From an uncultured Tateyamaria sp. (lineage in GTDB: Bacteria; Pseudomonadota; Alphaproteobacteria; Rhodobacterales; Rhodobacteraceae), in NCBI RefSeq assembly GCF_947503705.1, contig NZ_CANNES010000006.1, positions 185,886-249,885 of the forward strand: DNA of 64,000 nucleotides, written 5' to 3'. The position numbers and the translations under genes were made by a program. Below are positions 33,756-43,373 of the stretch, in pieces (position 1 is the stretch's first letter; each line of letters begins with the position of its first letter). The notes below the pieces were generated by a model. It had not been told where the DNA came from. It worked only from the letters and a program-made list of their open reading frames with translations, and did no database searches.

Positions 33756-34691
33756 TCAATGCGCCCCCTCGTAGGCTTCTTCGCCTTCGCCCAGGCTGTC
33801 CCGGTCCATGTATTTGCCGGCACTTTCCTCGCCCTCTTTCCATTCGAGATACGAGCGGTAGAAGAAGGCAACGGCCTGGATAAAGACGAGGGCCGTGAAG
33901 GTGACCAGCAGGATCTTGAACAGGAAGTAGCCGGTAAATCCGTTAGGGCTGAACCCGATGGTTTCCACGTTCCATCGCAAGGCCCGCGATTTGAGCAGCA
34001 ACCGATCCAGCGTGTCGGAGGCCGATGGGTTTGGCACGATCAGGTGCCGCCAGAGGAAGAACCAGCCATACATCCAGATCAGCACGGCAGCGGGCATCAT
34101 GAAGAAGAGCGCGCCGAACATGTCGATCATCCGCTTGGCCCGGTGGCCAACGGCGGAATAGATCAGGTCGACCCGCACGTGGCCGCCCTGCACGAAGGTG
34201 TAGGTCACGCAGAGACACACGACCATGGCGTTATACAGCTTCAGCTCTTCGGCGAACCACGAGATGTCGAATTGCAGCGGGATACCGAACCCGAACGAAA
34301 TGTCCGGCCGGGTGAAAATCCGCTGCATGAACACGATGATGATCTGTTGCAGCACCATCAACAGGCCCGCCCAGGCAAAGAGCCGCCCGGTACCGTTGGC
34401 CAGCCCTTCGAGGACACGCACAACGCCCCAGAGGAACTGGTTGCGAATGATCCCCACGATGGTGATCACCAAAACGATGGCCATGATGGCAAAGAAGAAT
34501 TCTGTCGATCCGCCGTAATAGACGAAGCGCATCAGGGATTCCTTGTTGGTCCAGTCCAGCCACAGGCCCGGATGCGTGATCGCGTAGGCGATGTTGTAAT
34601 AGGCCATCGCCAGTTCTTGCAGGACCCAGACAACGCCCCCGCCCAGAGCGGACAGCATCTGACCGAATGATACGGCACCTTCGTTTTCCAT
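33756..34691 (-). CDS. TRAP transporter small permease (DctQ-type)
   Basis: A 311-residue membrane protein, larger than a usual DctQ (about 170-200), as in the FcbT2/TakQ group. The typical DctQ core is visible: FVQGGHVRVDLIYSAVGHRAKRMIDMFGALFF, a stretch near the middle, with several membrane helices. It lies between the binding protein and the large permease in one operon, with a hairpin between it and the binding-protein gene. Confidence 0.85.
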   Translation of the reverse strand: MENEGAVSFGQMLSALGGGVVWVLQELAMAYYNIAYAITHPGLWLDWTNKESLMRFVYYGGSTEFFFAIMAIVLVITIVGIIRNQFLWGVVRVLEGLANGTGRLFAWAGLLMVLQQIIIVFMQRIFTRPDISFGFGIPLQFDISWFAEELKLYNAMVVCLCVTYTFVQGGHVRVDLIYSAVGHRAKRMIDMFGALFFMMPAAVLIWMYGWFFLWRHLIVPNPSASDTLDRLLLKSRALRWNVETIGFSPNGFTGYFLFKILLVTFTALVFIQAVAFFYRSYLEWKEGEESAGKYMDRDSLGEGEEAYEGAH

Positions 34692-34762
34692 GGAACTCCC
34701 CCGTCAAGTTTCAGACAAGACTTGCACGTCCGACATACTTGGGTCTTCTAAATTCTTCAAAA

Positions 34763-34787
34763 GGCCCCCCGAACTGCTCGGGGGGCC
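34763..34787 (-). terminator. Intra-operon terminator between the TRAP binding-protein and permease genes
   Basis: GGCCCCCCGA (34763-34772) and TCGGGGGGCC (34778-34787) form a perfect 10-base stem with a 5-base loop. On the minus strand a TTTTG run follows. It lies just after the binding-protein stop, so partial termination would give more binding protein than permease, as in other TRAP operons. Confidence 0.8.
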
Positions 34788-34808
34788 TCTTTCTTGTCGT
34801 GGATCGGC

Positions 34809-35894
34809 TTAGCCGCCCAGCACGCGCACGCGCTGTTGGACATAGTAGCCGTCGGACTTGTTGATCCAGCTTGCCGAGTTGGCCAGGCTTTCCTCGAACG
34901 AGGCGCGGATGTCGGCAAAGATGGTGTCGCCCATGTTCTCGTCCATGACCTCGGCAGAGGCCGCACCGAACGCATCCCAGACATCGTCGGAGAATTGCAG
35001 GGTCTTGACGCCTTGCTGTTGCAGACGGGCCAGAGCGGCACCGTTGTTGGCCAGTGTCTCGGACAGCTGGTAGTATGTGACCGCGCGGCTAGCGCCTTGC
35101 AGGATCGCCTGGTGCTGTGGCGTCAGGTCGTTCCAGACGTCGAGGTTGACGTTGGCCGACAGGGCCGAACCTGGCTCGTGGAAACCGGCGGTGTAGTAGA
35201 CTTTGGCCACTTCCTGGAAGCCGGCGCGTTCGTCAGCCATCGGGCCAACCCACTCCAGACCGTCCAGAGCACCGGACGACAGCGCCTGATACAGTTCACC
35301 ACCGGGGATGTTCTGAACAGAAGCGCCCAGTTTACCCAGCACCTTGCCGCCCAGACCGGGCATACGGAATTTCAGACCGTTGAAGTCAGCCGCCGAGTTG
35401 ATCTCGTTGCGGAACCAGCCACCGGACTGCGAACCGGAGTTACCCGCCAGCAGGCCTTTGAGGTTGAAGATTTCGCCCAGGCTGTCGTGGGCCTCTTGGC
35501 CGCCGCCATGCTCGTACCAGTTGGTGACTTCCTGTGCTGTGCCGCCGAAGGGCACAGCCGTGAAGTAGGCGTAGCCTGGGTGCTGACCGATGAAATAGTA
35601 GTCTGCCGAGTGGTACATGTCTGCCTGGCCCGAGGACACGGCGTCAAACACTTCCAGCGCGCCAACAAGCTCGCCCGGGGCTTTCTTGTCGATGGTCAGG
35701 TTGCCGTCGGACATGGCCGAGACAAAGTTTTCCAGATAGGTGGCCGCGTCATCCAGAACCGCAAAGCCGCGGGGCCAGGATGTGACCATTGTCAGGGTAC
35801 GCTTGCCTTGGGCATAGGCCGGAGCGGCCAGCGTGGATGCTGCGGCAGCCGTGCCACCGAGCGCAGATGTCTTCAAAAAAGAACGACGATCCAT
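34809..35894 (-). CDS. TRAP transporter periplasmic binding protein (DctP family, TakP/FcbT1-like)
   Basis: A 361-residue periplasmic receptor. The signal has a twin-arginine motif, DRRSFLKTSALGG, cut near PAYAQG. The mature protein resembles TakP, the 2-oxoacid binding protein of Rhodobacter sphaeroides: MVTSWPRGFAVLDDAA near the start, SGQADMYHSADYYFIG, and GGWFRNEINSAADFNGLKFR, where the Arg binds the ligand carboxylate. A small carboxylate is therefore the likely ligand. It is divergent from a Cache-domain histidine kinase that may sense the same compound. Confidence 0.9.
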   Translation of the reverse strand: MDRRSFLKTSALGGTAAAASTLAAPAYAQGKRTLTMVTSWPRGFAVLDDAATYLENFVSAMSDGNLTIDKKAPGELVGALEVFDAVSSGQADMYHSADYYFIGQHPGYAYFTAVPFGGTAQEVTNWYEHGGGQEAHDSLGEIFNLKGLLAGNSGSQSGGWFRNEINSAADFNGLKFRMPGLGGKVLGKLGASVQNIPGGELYQALSSGALDGLEWVGPMADERAGFQEVAKVYYTAGFHEPGSALSANVNLDVWNDLTPQHQAILQGASRAVTYYQLSETLANNGAALARLQQQGVKTLQFSDDVWDAFGAASAEVMDENMGDTIFADIRASFEESLANSASWINKSDGYYVQQRVRVLGG

Positions 35895-36144
35895 AGAGAT
35901 ATTCCTCCCATAAGTGATACCTGCCCTGCATGTCGCGGGCGTATCGTTTCGAGTGTCGCCACCCTAGCGATGGGCTTTGCAAAGGGAATACCTAGTACTG
36001 CGTAGAAATGCGGCCAATCCGCGATTTTGGTCAGATTTACGCACCAATTTCAGGCACTCATCGCAAAACTGTTAACCTGTTAGCGCCCTGACTTTTGCCC
36101 CTACCCCTTTGATTCGCGCCCGGTTCGTCGTATCGAATCGCCTC

Positions 36145-37593
36145 ATGCGTTCCGTACTGTCCTTTCCGCGCCTGAGTTATGGCCAAAAGCTGTCCCTGGT
36201 GGCAGGCATCCCGCTGATCCTGGCGGTGGCAGCCATTGCCGTGCTGGTGGGCATCCAGTCCCGCGCCCTGGCCGAGCGCGAGATACAGGCCCTTGAGACC
36301 CAGCTTATCGAGGCCAAGAAACGTGAATTGCGCAACTATGTGACCCAGGCCCGCAACGGCTTCTACTTTATCTATGGCTCTGCCGCCCCCGACGATCAGG
36401 AGGCCAAGGATCAGGTTGCCCAGATCCTGTCGGCGATGATTTACGGCGATGAGGGGTTCTTCTTTGTTTATGATTATGATGGCACCAACCTGGTGAACCC
36501 CCGCCAGACCGAGATGATCAACAACAACCATCTGGAGCTGACCGACAGTACCGGCACCGCCGTTGTGGCCGAATTGATCCAGATTGCCCGTCAGGGAGAT
36601 GGGTATTTGACCCATCTGTGGCCCAAGCCCTCGAACGGGCAAGAGGCCGAGATGATCACCTATGTGACGTCCTTCCCGTCCTGGCGTTGGGCCGTTGGCA
36701 CGGGCGTGTTCATTGACGATGTGCTGACCTCGGTGGCTGCCGCCCGCGCCGATGTGGAGGCCCGCGTGCAGCGCACCTTCTATTACATCTCTGCCATTAC
36801 CCTGACCGCCCTTCTGCTGGTCTTTGGCTCTGGTATGGCTTTGAACATTCGCGAACGTCGTCTGGCCGATGCCAAGCTGAAAAAGCTGACCGAACGCGTC
36901 TTTGACGCCCAGGAGGAAGAGCGCGGTCGCGTGGCCCGAGAACTGCATGACGGGATCAGCCAGATATTGGTCGGCGTCCGCTATGCGCTCGACACCACAC
37001 GCCGCCGACTGGACAAGGGGCAGGACAATGCCCGCGCGCCGCTGGAGCAAGGCATCGACAATCTGGGTTCGGCCATCTCCGAGGTCCGCCGCATCAGCCG
37101 CGATCTGCGCCCGGGCGTGCTGGATGACTTGGGCCTTGGTCCGGCTTTGAAAACCCTGGTCGAAGAGTTTGGCCAGCGCACCGGCATCCAGACCGAATTT
37201 CAAACCGTTGTCTTTCGCAACCGCCTCGACAGCGAGGCCAAAATCGCCCTGTACCGCATCGCACAGGAGGCCCTGACCAATATCGAGCGTCATGCCGCCG
37301 CCACCCGTGTCACCGTCGATTTGCGCGGCCACAAACGGGGCGCGACCCTGCTGATTTCCGACAATGGCTCGGGCGTGGATCCCGCCCGCCGTCGCCGCGC
37401 CTCGGGCATCGGTCTGCGCAACATGCAGGAACGGATCGAACAGTTGGACGGGGCGTTTCGCATCCTGTCCGCCCCGGGTGGTCAGCCCGGCACTATGATC
37501 GAGGCAACCGTCCCCCTCACCCACCTGCTGCCGCCCGAAGAAACGGCACAGTCCAAATTACAGACCAAGCCCAAGGAAAGCGTGCGCGCATGA
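36145..37593 (+). CDS. NarL-type histidine kinase with periplasmic Cache domain
   Basis: About 482 residues from ATG 36145; a TTG at 36109 would add 12. Two membrane helices (about 15-38 and 213-235) flank a single Cache-type sensor domain with GDEGFFFVYDYDGTNLVNP and SWRWAVGTGVFIDDV. The cytoplasmic part has a HisKA_3 domain with the phosphorylated His in ARELHDGISQIL, and a HATPase with DNGSGVD and GIGLRNMQERIEQL. Cache domains of this kind bind small organic acids. It overlaps its response regulator by ATGA and faces the TRAP operon across about 250 bases. Confidence 0.9.
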   Translation: MRSVLSFPRLSYGQKLSLVAGIPLILAVAAIAVLVGIQSRALAEREIQALETQLIEAKKRELRNYVTQARNGFYFIYGSAAPDDQEAKDQVAQILSAMIYGDEGFFFVYDYDGTNLVNPRQTEMINNNHLELTDSTGTAVVAELIQIARQGDGYLTHLWPKPSNGQEAEMITYVTSFPSWRWAVGTGVFIDDVLTSVAAARADVEARVQRTFYYISAITLTALLLVFGSGMALNIRERRLADAKLKKLTERVFDAQEEERGRVARELHDGISQILVGVRYALDTTRRRLDKGQDNARAPLEQGIDNLGSAISEVRRISRDLRPGVLDDLGLGPALKTLVEEFGQRTGIQTEFQTVVFRNRLDSEAKIALYRIAQEALTNIERHAAATRVTVDLRGHKRGATLLISDNGSGVDPARRRRASGIGLRNMQERIEQLDGAFRILSAPGGQPGTMIEATVPLTHLLPPEETAQSKLQTKPKESVRA

Positions 37594-38234
37594 CCCAGCC
37601 CATCCGTGTTCTGATCGTGGACGACCACCCGATGGTCGCCCAAGGCATCCAGTCCGTCATCGAGGACAACGCGGGCATCACCGTCGTGGGCACCGTTGGC
37701 AACGGCCGGGCCGTGCTGGAGCAGTTGGACACACTGGACCCCGACGTGATCCTGATGGACCTGAACATGCCCGAGATGGGCGGCCTGACCGCGACCGAAC
37801 TGGTGTTGGAGCGCCGCCCCGGCACCCGCATCCTGATCCTGTCGATGCATGACAACCCCGAATACATCGCCTCGGCCCTCAGCCACGGGGCGATGGGTTA
37901 TGTGTTGAAAGACGTGCCAACGGACGAGATCGCCGAAGCCATTGAAACCGTGATGCGTGGCGAGCGCTATTTGTGCACGGGGGCCGAGGGCGCGATTGCG
38001 CCCAAGTCAGGCGATGTACCGGGCGCACTGACGGGGCGCGAACAGACGATCTTGCTGCAACTGGCGCAGGGGCTGTCGAACAAAGAAGTCGCGCTTGCTT
38101 TGGACATTTCGGTGCGCACGGTCGAGACCCATCGCAAGAACATCAAGCGCAAGCTTGGCATTTCCTCGACCGCTGGCTTGACCCGCTACGCGTTGGAACA
38201 TGGGGTGCTGCAAGGCACGGGAAATCCACTGTGA
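37590..38234 (+). CDS. LuxR/NarL-type response regulator
   Basis: A 214-residue regulator. The receiver domain has VDDHPMVAQGI at the start, the phosphorylated Asp57 in VILMDLNMPEMGG, and the conserved Lys in GYVLKDVP. The C-terminal LuxR helix-turn-helix is LTGREQTILLQLAQGLSNKE with VRTVETHRKNIKRKL. It is co-translated with the Cache kinase (ATGA). Likely target: the divergent TRAP operon, by position. Confidence 0.92.
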   Translation: MTQPIRVLIVDDHPMVAQGIQSVIEDNAGITVVGTVGNGRAVLEQLDTLDPDVILMDLNMPEMGGLTATELVLERRPGTRILILSMHDNPEYIASALSHGAMGYVLKDVPTDEIAEAIETVMRGERYLCTGAEGAIAPKSGDVPGALTGREQTILLQLAQGLSNKEVALALDISVRTVETHRKNIKRKLGISSTAGLTRYALEHGVLQGTGNPL

Positions 38235-38283
38235 CGGACCCGCGCTAACTGATTGTTCATGTTGATCTGGTTGGGTGCGAAAT

Positions 38284-39069
38284 ATGAGCCTCGCCCCCCT
38301 TCCCGCTGCTCGGCAGCCCCGTTCAGACGATGCGCTGTTCGCCAAACGGCGCGCCGCCATTGATTTGCTTGCGACCAGTCGGGCCCGTGCAATCCGTTCG
38401 GCATTGTTCGGCAGTTATCTGCTGCGCCAACACCCGACCAAACCCGAAAGCGAGGAGACGCGAACGCAGTGGCGCGCGATTTTGCAGGAGCAGTGTGACG
38501 CTTTGGAACGGGCCAGCATATTGGTCAAAGGGTCGGATCCTCTTGACCAAGTGCCCAAGGACATCTGCGACTGGATCGGGGCACGAGGCGCAGACCTGCC
38601 AGAACAGACCGCCGCGTTCGAGCGGATGCACAACCTGACCCGCGCCGTAGTTGATGCGGCCAGCCGTGACGATGTGGACGCCCTCGATGCCGCCCTGCAA
38701 GCGCATTTCGCCTTTGGCCGCGGCGGTTTCTTTGAGTCGGTATCGGAGTTTTGCGATGATCTTTGGAGCGCGCTTGATGCCGCGCGCGACCGCGAGATGA
38801 AAAAAGCAGCCGCGACAGGCGGCGCGATCGCGACCACGCTGACCAGATTGGAACAAATCGGCAGGCACGTCCGTCTGGTATCGCTCAATGCCTCGGTCGA
38901 GGCCGCGCGCGTCGGCGATGCGGGCCGCGGCCTTGGCGTTATCGCGGTAGAGTTCAAAACACTGGCAGAAGAAATCCAACATCTCTCGTTGACCGCGCGC
39001 CGCGACATGGCGAACAGGTCACCGGAAGAACCCTATACCGGTCCCGATCGCCGAAAATCGCCCATCTGA
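38284..39069 (+). CDS. Soluble chemoreceptor-like protein (MCP signalling tip only)
   Basis: A 261-residue protein without membrane segments. The C-terminal part has the hairpin-tip signature of methyl-accepting chemotaxis proteins (RLVSLNASVEAARVGDAGRG, then FKTLAEEIQHL). The N-terminal 200 residues are helical with no recognised sensor. It follows the response regulator by 49 bases, so it may belong to the same sensory unit. The MCP domain is much shorter than in full receptors. Confidence 0.7.
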   Translation: MSLAPLPAARQPRSDDALFAKRRAAIDLLATSRARAIRSALFGSYLLRQHPTKPESEETRTQWRAILQEQCDALERASILVKGSDPLDQVPKDICDWIGARGADLPEQTAAFERMHNLTRAVVDAASRDDVDALDAALQAHFAFGRGGFFESVSEFCDDLWSALDAARDREMKKAAATGGAIATTLTRLEQIGRHVRLVSLNASVEAARVGDAGRGLGVIAVEFKTLAEEIQHLSLTARRDMANRSPEEPYTGPDRRKSPI

Positions 39070-39157
39070 TTTGCCGTTCTTTCGCCTGGGGCAGGTCAAA
39101 CGCAAGAAAATGTCCCATTTTTTTCGGTTTGGGAAACATTTTGCTCCGTTTTGCCTG

Positions 39158-39184
39158 TTGACGCCCTTTTTGCACGCGCATAAT
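39158..39184 (+). promoter_or_regulatory. Candidate sigma-70 promoter of the ilvI-ilvN operon
   Basis: TTGACG (39158-39163) and CATAAT (39179-39184) match -35 and -10 consensus at five of six positions each, with a short 15-base spacer. Transcription would start near 39191, about 27 bases before the leader peptide ATG. Confidence 0.5.
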
Positions 39185-39217
39185 GTCCGCCCACGCAATG
39201 AAAGGGCCTTTTGGTCA

Positions 39218-39265
39218 ATGACACCTCTAGTCGTCATCGTAGGACACACGCGCATGGGCCGGTAA
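39218..39265 (+). CDS. ilv operon leader peptide (15 residues)
   Basis: ATG 39218 to TAA 39263-39265 encodes MTPLVVIVGHTRMGR. Five consecutive codons are for branched-chain amino acids (Leu-Val-Val-Ile-Val), including CTA and GTA, which are rare in this GC-rich genome. An AAAGGG lies upstream. It is followed by a terminator hairpin and the acetolactate synthase genes. Together this is the standard plan of a transcription attenuator that senses charged Leu/Val/Ile tRNA. Confidence 0.85.
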   Translation: MTPLVVIVGHTRMGR

Positions 39266-39317
39266 CGGTATACCAGATCTGATCCCATGCGCCCCCGAAA
39301 CCCGGGGGCTTTTTTTT
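39250..39317 (+). promoter_or_regulatory. Transcription attenuator of ilvI-ilvN
   Basis: Two mutually interfering stems are visible. GCGCATGGG (39250-39258), which covers the last codons of the leader, pairs with CCCATGCGC (39284-39292) as the candidate antiterminator. GCCCCCG (39291-39297) pairs with CGGGGGC (39303-39309), followed by eight Ts (39310-39317), as the terminator. A ribosome stalled at the Leu-Val-Val-Ile-Val codons (39227-39241) leaves the first arm free. One that reaches the stop codon covers it, so the terminator forms. The two stems overlap by only two bases. Confidence 0.8.
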
Positions 39318-39351
39318 GCTTGAATGAAACCGCAACTCGGAGCACGCGGAT

Positions 39352-41103
<1,752 letters not shown>

Positions 41104-41107
41104 CGTC

Positions 41108-41153
41108 GTTTTCCGATCATCGGAAAACAGGCCGGAAACCGTGTCGGTTTCCG
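41108..41153. repeat. Twin-hairpin intergenic repeat, copy A
   Basis: Two adjacent perfect hairpins with 3-base loops lie between ilvI and ilvN: GTTTTCCGA/TCGGAAAAC (41108-41128) and CGGAAACCG/CGGTTTCCG (41133-41153). The same structure and much of the sequence recur at 63710-63754. No T run follows. It may stabilise mRNA or be a REP-like element. Confidence 0.8.
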
Positions 41154-41193
41154 CAACCGCCCCAAACCACGGCCACAGCAAGGAAGATAGACT

Positions 41194-41754
41194 ATGTCAG
41201 CCCTAAAACTCAAAAAAGGCTCCACCAGCCACTCCGCATACAACCTACGTCCCACCTTTTCGGACACGGTTGAAAAACACACCCTCGCCGTTCTGGTCGA
41301 AAACGAGCCGGGTGTTCTGGCCCGCGTCATCGGCCTGTTTTCGGGGCGCGGCTACAATATCGAGAGCCTGACCGTGGCCGAGGTCGATCATCAAGGTCAC
41401 CTCAGCCGCATCACTATCGTCACCACCGGCACGCCGCAGGTGATCGAACAGATCAAGGCACAACTGGGCCGCATCGTATCTGTGCACCGCGTCCACGACC
41501 TGACGGTCGAGGGGGCATCGGTCGAGCGTGAATTGGCCATGTTCAAAGTGTCGGGCCAGGGCGAAAAGCGGGTCGAGGCCTTGCGTCTGGCCGATATTTT
41601 CCGTGCCAACGTGGTCGACAGCACCCTGGAAAGCTTTGTCTTTGAAATCACCGGCGCACCGGAAAAGATCGACGCCTTTGCCGACCTGATGCGCCCCTTG
41701 GGTCTGACTGAAGTGGCGCGCACTGGCGTGGCGGCCCTGCCCCGCGGCGACTAA
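41194..41754 (+). CDS. ilvN: Acetolactate synthase small (regulatory) subunit
   Basis: A 186-residue regulatory subunit that activates the large subunit and gives valine feedback inhibition. The N-terminal ACT domain has TLAVLVENEPGVLARVIGLF and GRGYNIESLTV, and the second ACT-like domain contains ANVVDSTLESFVFEITG. AAGGAAGAT precedes the ATG. It is in an operon with ilvI and convergent with the XRE regulator (10-base gap). Confidence 0.95.
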   Translation: MSALKLKKGSTSHSAYNLRPTFSDTVEKHTLAVLVENEPGVLARVIGLFSGRGYNIESLTVAEVDHQGHLSRITIVTTGTPQVIEQIKAQLGRIVSVHRVHDLTVEGASVERELAMFKVSGQGEKRVEALRLADIFRANVVDSTLESFVFEITGAPEKIDAFADLMRPLGLTEVARTGVAALPRGD

Positions 41755-41764
41755 GTCGCGGCGA

Positions 41765-42562
41765 TCAGGCGAAGGCCTCGTCGGGTTGCAGCAAGCGTTG
41801 GTGGAAGGGCAACAGGTCTTCTACCGCGCAATAGCCGCCTGAGCGGCTGGCCGCCTTGGCCAGTCCAAAATCATGCCCCAGATGCTCGTAGACCATGCGC
41901 ACGACCCGTTCTGTGCCGGCCGTTTCGCGCATGGTTCGGGCGACATACCCAACCCAGTAATTGTTCTCGAACGACGTCACGCGGTTGAGGAAGTTATATG
42001 AGCCCGTCATCGTGCCGCGCCGTGAGATCACGGCACCCACGCCGTCCTCTTGCCGCATGACAAGGCCACGAAACTCGCGGGCATCCCGGGTCATGGGCAG
42101 CCCTTGCGAATGCATCGCCGCGCGCGCCTCAAAGCCGCGAATAAACGTCCCTTCATCACGCCGAAACACCCAAACCAACCCCAGCACATATCGCCCCTGA
42201 TCCAGAAAACTGCGCCGGGAAAAGCGGTAAAATCCGGAAGGAAAGAGGCTTTCGGGCACATTCCTGACACCGTCCCCCACATAGTCCTTGAGAAACGGGC
42301 CGCCAAGCGGATCGTTGCCGTGAGCAAGGTTTTCAACCGGTTCCAACAGGACCCGTGCGTCAACGTCAAAGAAATGGCAAATGCGCGCCAGAACGTCCGG
42401 CCGCGGAAAGCTTTCGCCCGACAGATAGCGATTGAATTGGGTCCGGTTGATGCCCAACTGGCGCGACAGTTCGGATATCGAAGGATAGGCCTGCGCCAGA
42501 CTGCGCAAGTTGGAGCCGAACATACTGCGCAACTCCGAAGGTGATCTGCGCGCAATGGACAT
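41765..42562 (-). CDS. XRE-type helix-turn-helix regulator
   Basis: A 265-residue protein with an N-terminal XRE helix-turn-helix (SISELSRQLGINRTQFNRYLSGESFP, a 26-residue region at about 27-52) and a 190-residue C-terminal domain of unknown ligand, with GFYRFSRRSFL and FRGLVMRQEDG segments. Family members are common in Rhodobacterales. Direct repeats in its promoter region suggest autoregulation or control of the divergent 117-residue gene. Confidence 0.82.
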   Translation of the reverse strand: MSIARRSPSELRSMFGSNLRSLAQAYPSISELSRQLGINRTQFNRYLSGESFPRPDVLARICHFFDVDARVLLEPVENLAHGNDPLGGPFLKDYVGDGVRNVPESLFPSGFYRFSRRSFLDQGRYVLGLVWVFRRDEGTFIRGFEARAAMHSQGLPMTRDAREFRGLVMRQEDGVGAVISRRGTMTGSYNFLNRVTSFENNYWVGYVARTMRETAGTERVVRMVYEHLGHDFGLAKAASRSGGYCAVEDLLPFHQRLLQPDEAFA

Positions 42563-42605
42563 GTGCTATTCGCCGTTCGTTAGTATTGAGTCCTGAAAAA
42601 CTGGC

Positions 42606-42636
42606 ACTGGTCTGAACTGGTCTGCTTTGCAGCAAA
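42606..42636. promoter_or_regulatory. Direct repeats and palindrome upstream of the XRE gene
   Basis: ACTGGTCTG occurs at 42606-42614 and 42616-42624, a period of 10 bases (one helical turn), and TTTGC-A-GCAAA follows at 42626-42636. They lie 44-74 bases before the XRE start and may be its operator. Confidence 0.4.
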
Positions 42637-42787
42637 ACATGATGCGAAATAGCGTCACACCTGACGCGATAAAGCCCTGATACGATACCGTTATGGACAC
42701 AAAAAGCAAGTGAACGTTGCTGAGTTAACCATGTCATATCAACACGCAATCAGGTTTGATGCTGGTTAAGCAACCAAGAGTGGAAAC

Positions 42788-43141
42788 ATGATCGGCGTTA
42801 TTCTCTGGAGCGATGCAGACGACCACAAGGCCGTCATCTGGTGCGAAGACCAGGGTGACCTTGCATTCCTGTCGGAACCCGACAGCATTCATCTGCCCGA
42901 TGCGTTTTTCGAAGTGGGCGAGTTGGTTGAATTTGACGTGTCTACCCGTCGCAATCTGCGCCTGGCCCACAATACCAGCCGCCTGGGACATTCCTGTGGT
43001 ACCGCCTTGGCGGATGATCTGCAATCAGTGGCGCGCCCGCGGACACGGTCGGACAACCAGGCCAAGATCCTGCCCTTCCGCCTTGATACCAGCAGACGCC
43101 CCACCCCTCCGCCGCAGCCGGTTCAGCGTCGTCGAGGATAA
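42788..43141 (+). CDS. Conserved hypothetical protein (unrecognised)
   Basis: A 117-residue cytoplasmic protein. The first 75 residues look folded and beta-rich (MIGVILWSDADDHKAVIWC, GDLAFLSEPD, VGELVEFDVS), a little like a cold-shock or OB-fold domain. The last 40 are basic and proline-rich (RRPTPPPQPVQRRRG). It is divergent from the XRE regulator. I cannot name the family. Confidence 0.65.
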   Translation: MIGVILWSDADDHKAVIWCEDQGDLAFLSEPDSIHLPDAFFEVGELVEFDVSTRRNLRLAHNTSRLGHSCGTALADDLQSVARPRTRSDNQAKILPFRLDTSRRPTPPPQPVQRRRG

Positions 43142-43373
43142 GCCCCCACGCCAAATTGTTTGGGGCCGCGCCACGGCCCATGGACGAGGCCCGATTTTGG
43201 GGTATCCGCATGTGATTTGTTCGGCGGGAACCCGCTTGGCCCTTGCTGCGCAGACACTCGCCCGCTGCCCTTCGTATACGCACTAATGTCGCAACCGGAA
43301 AATTCGGGTCGAAATTGCGCATGCGGTGTCGCCCTGACTCTCTAGGCTGTTATCACAGCCATTGGAGGGCCTT

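Noticed and set aside
35988..36006. TACCTAGTACTGCGTAG as a binding site of the divergent response regulator
   Set aside because: It is an imperfect dyad at a plausible place, but without other copies or a known consensus for this regulator it is not separable from chance.
41765..42562. XRE gene plus the 117-residue gene as a toxin-antitoxin pair
   Set aside because: They are divergent, the regulator is long with its own large domain, and the partner resembles no toxin.
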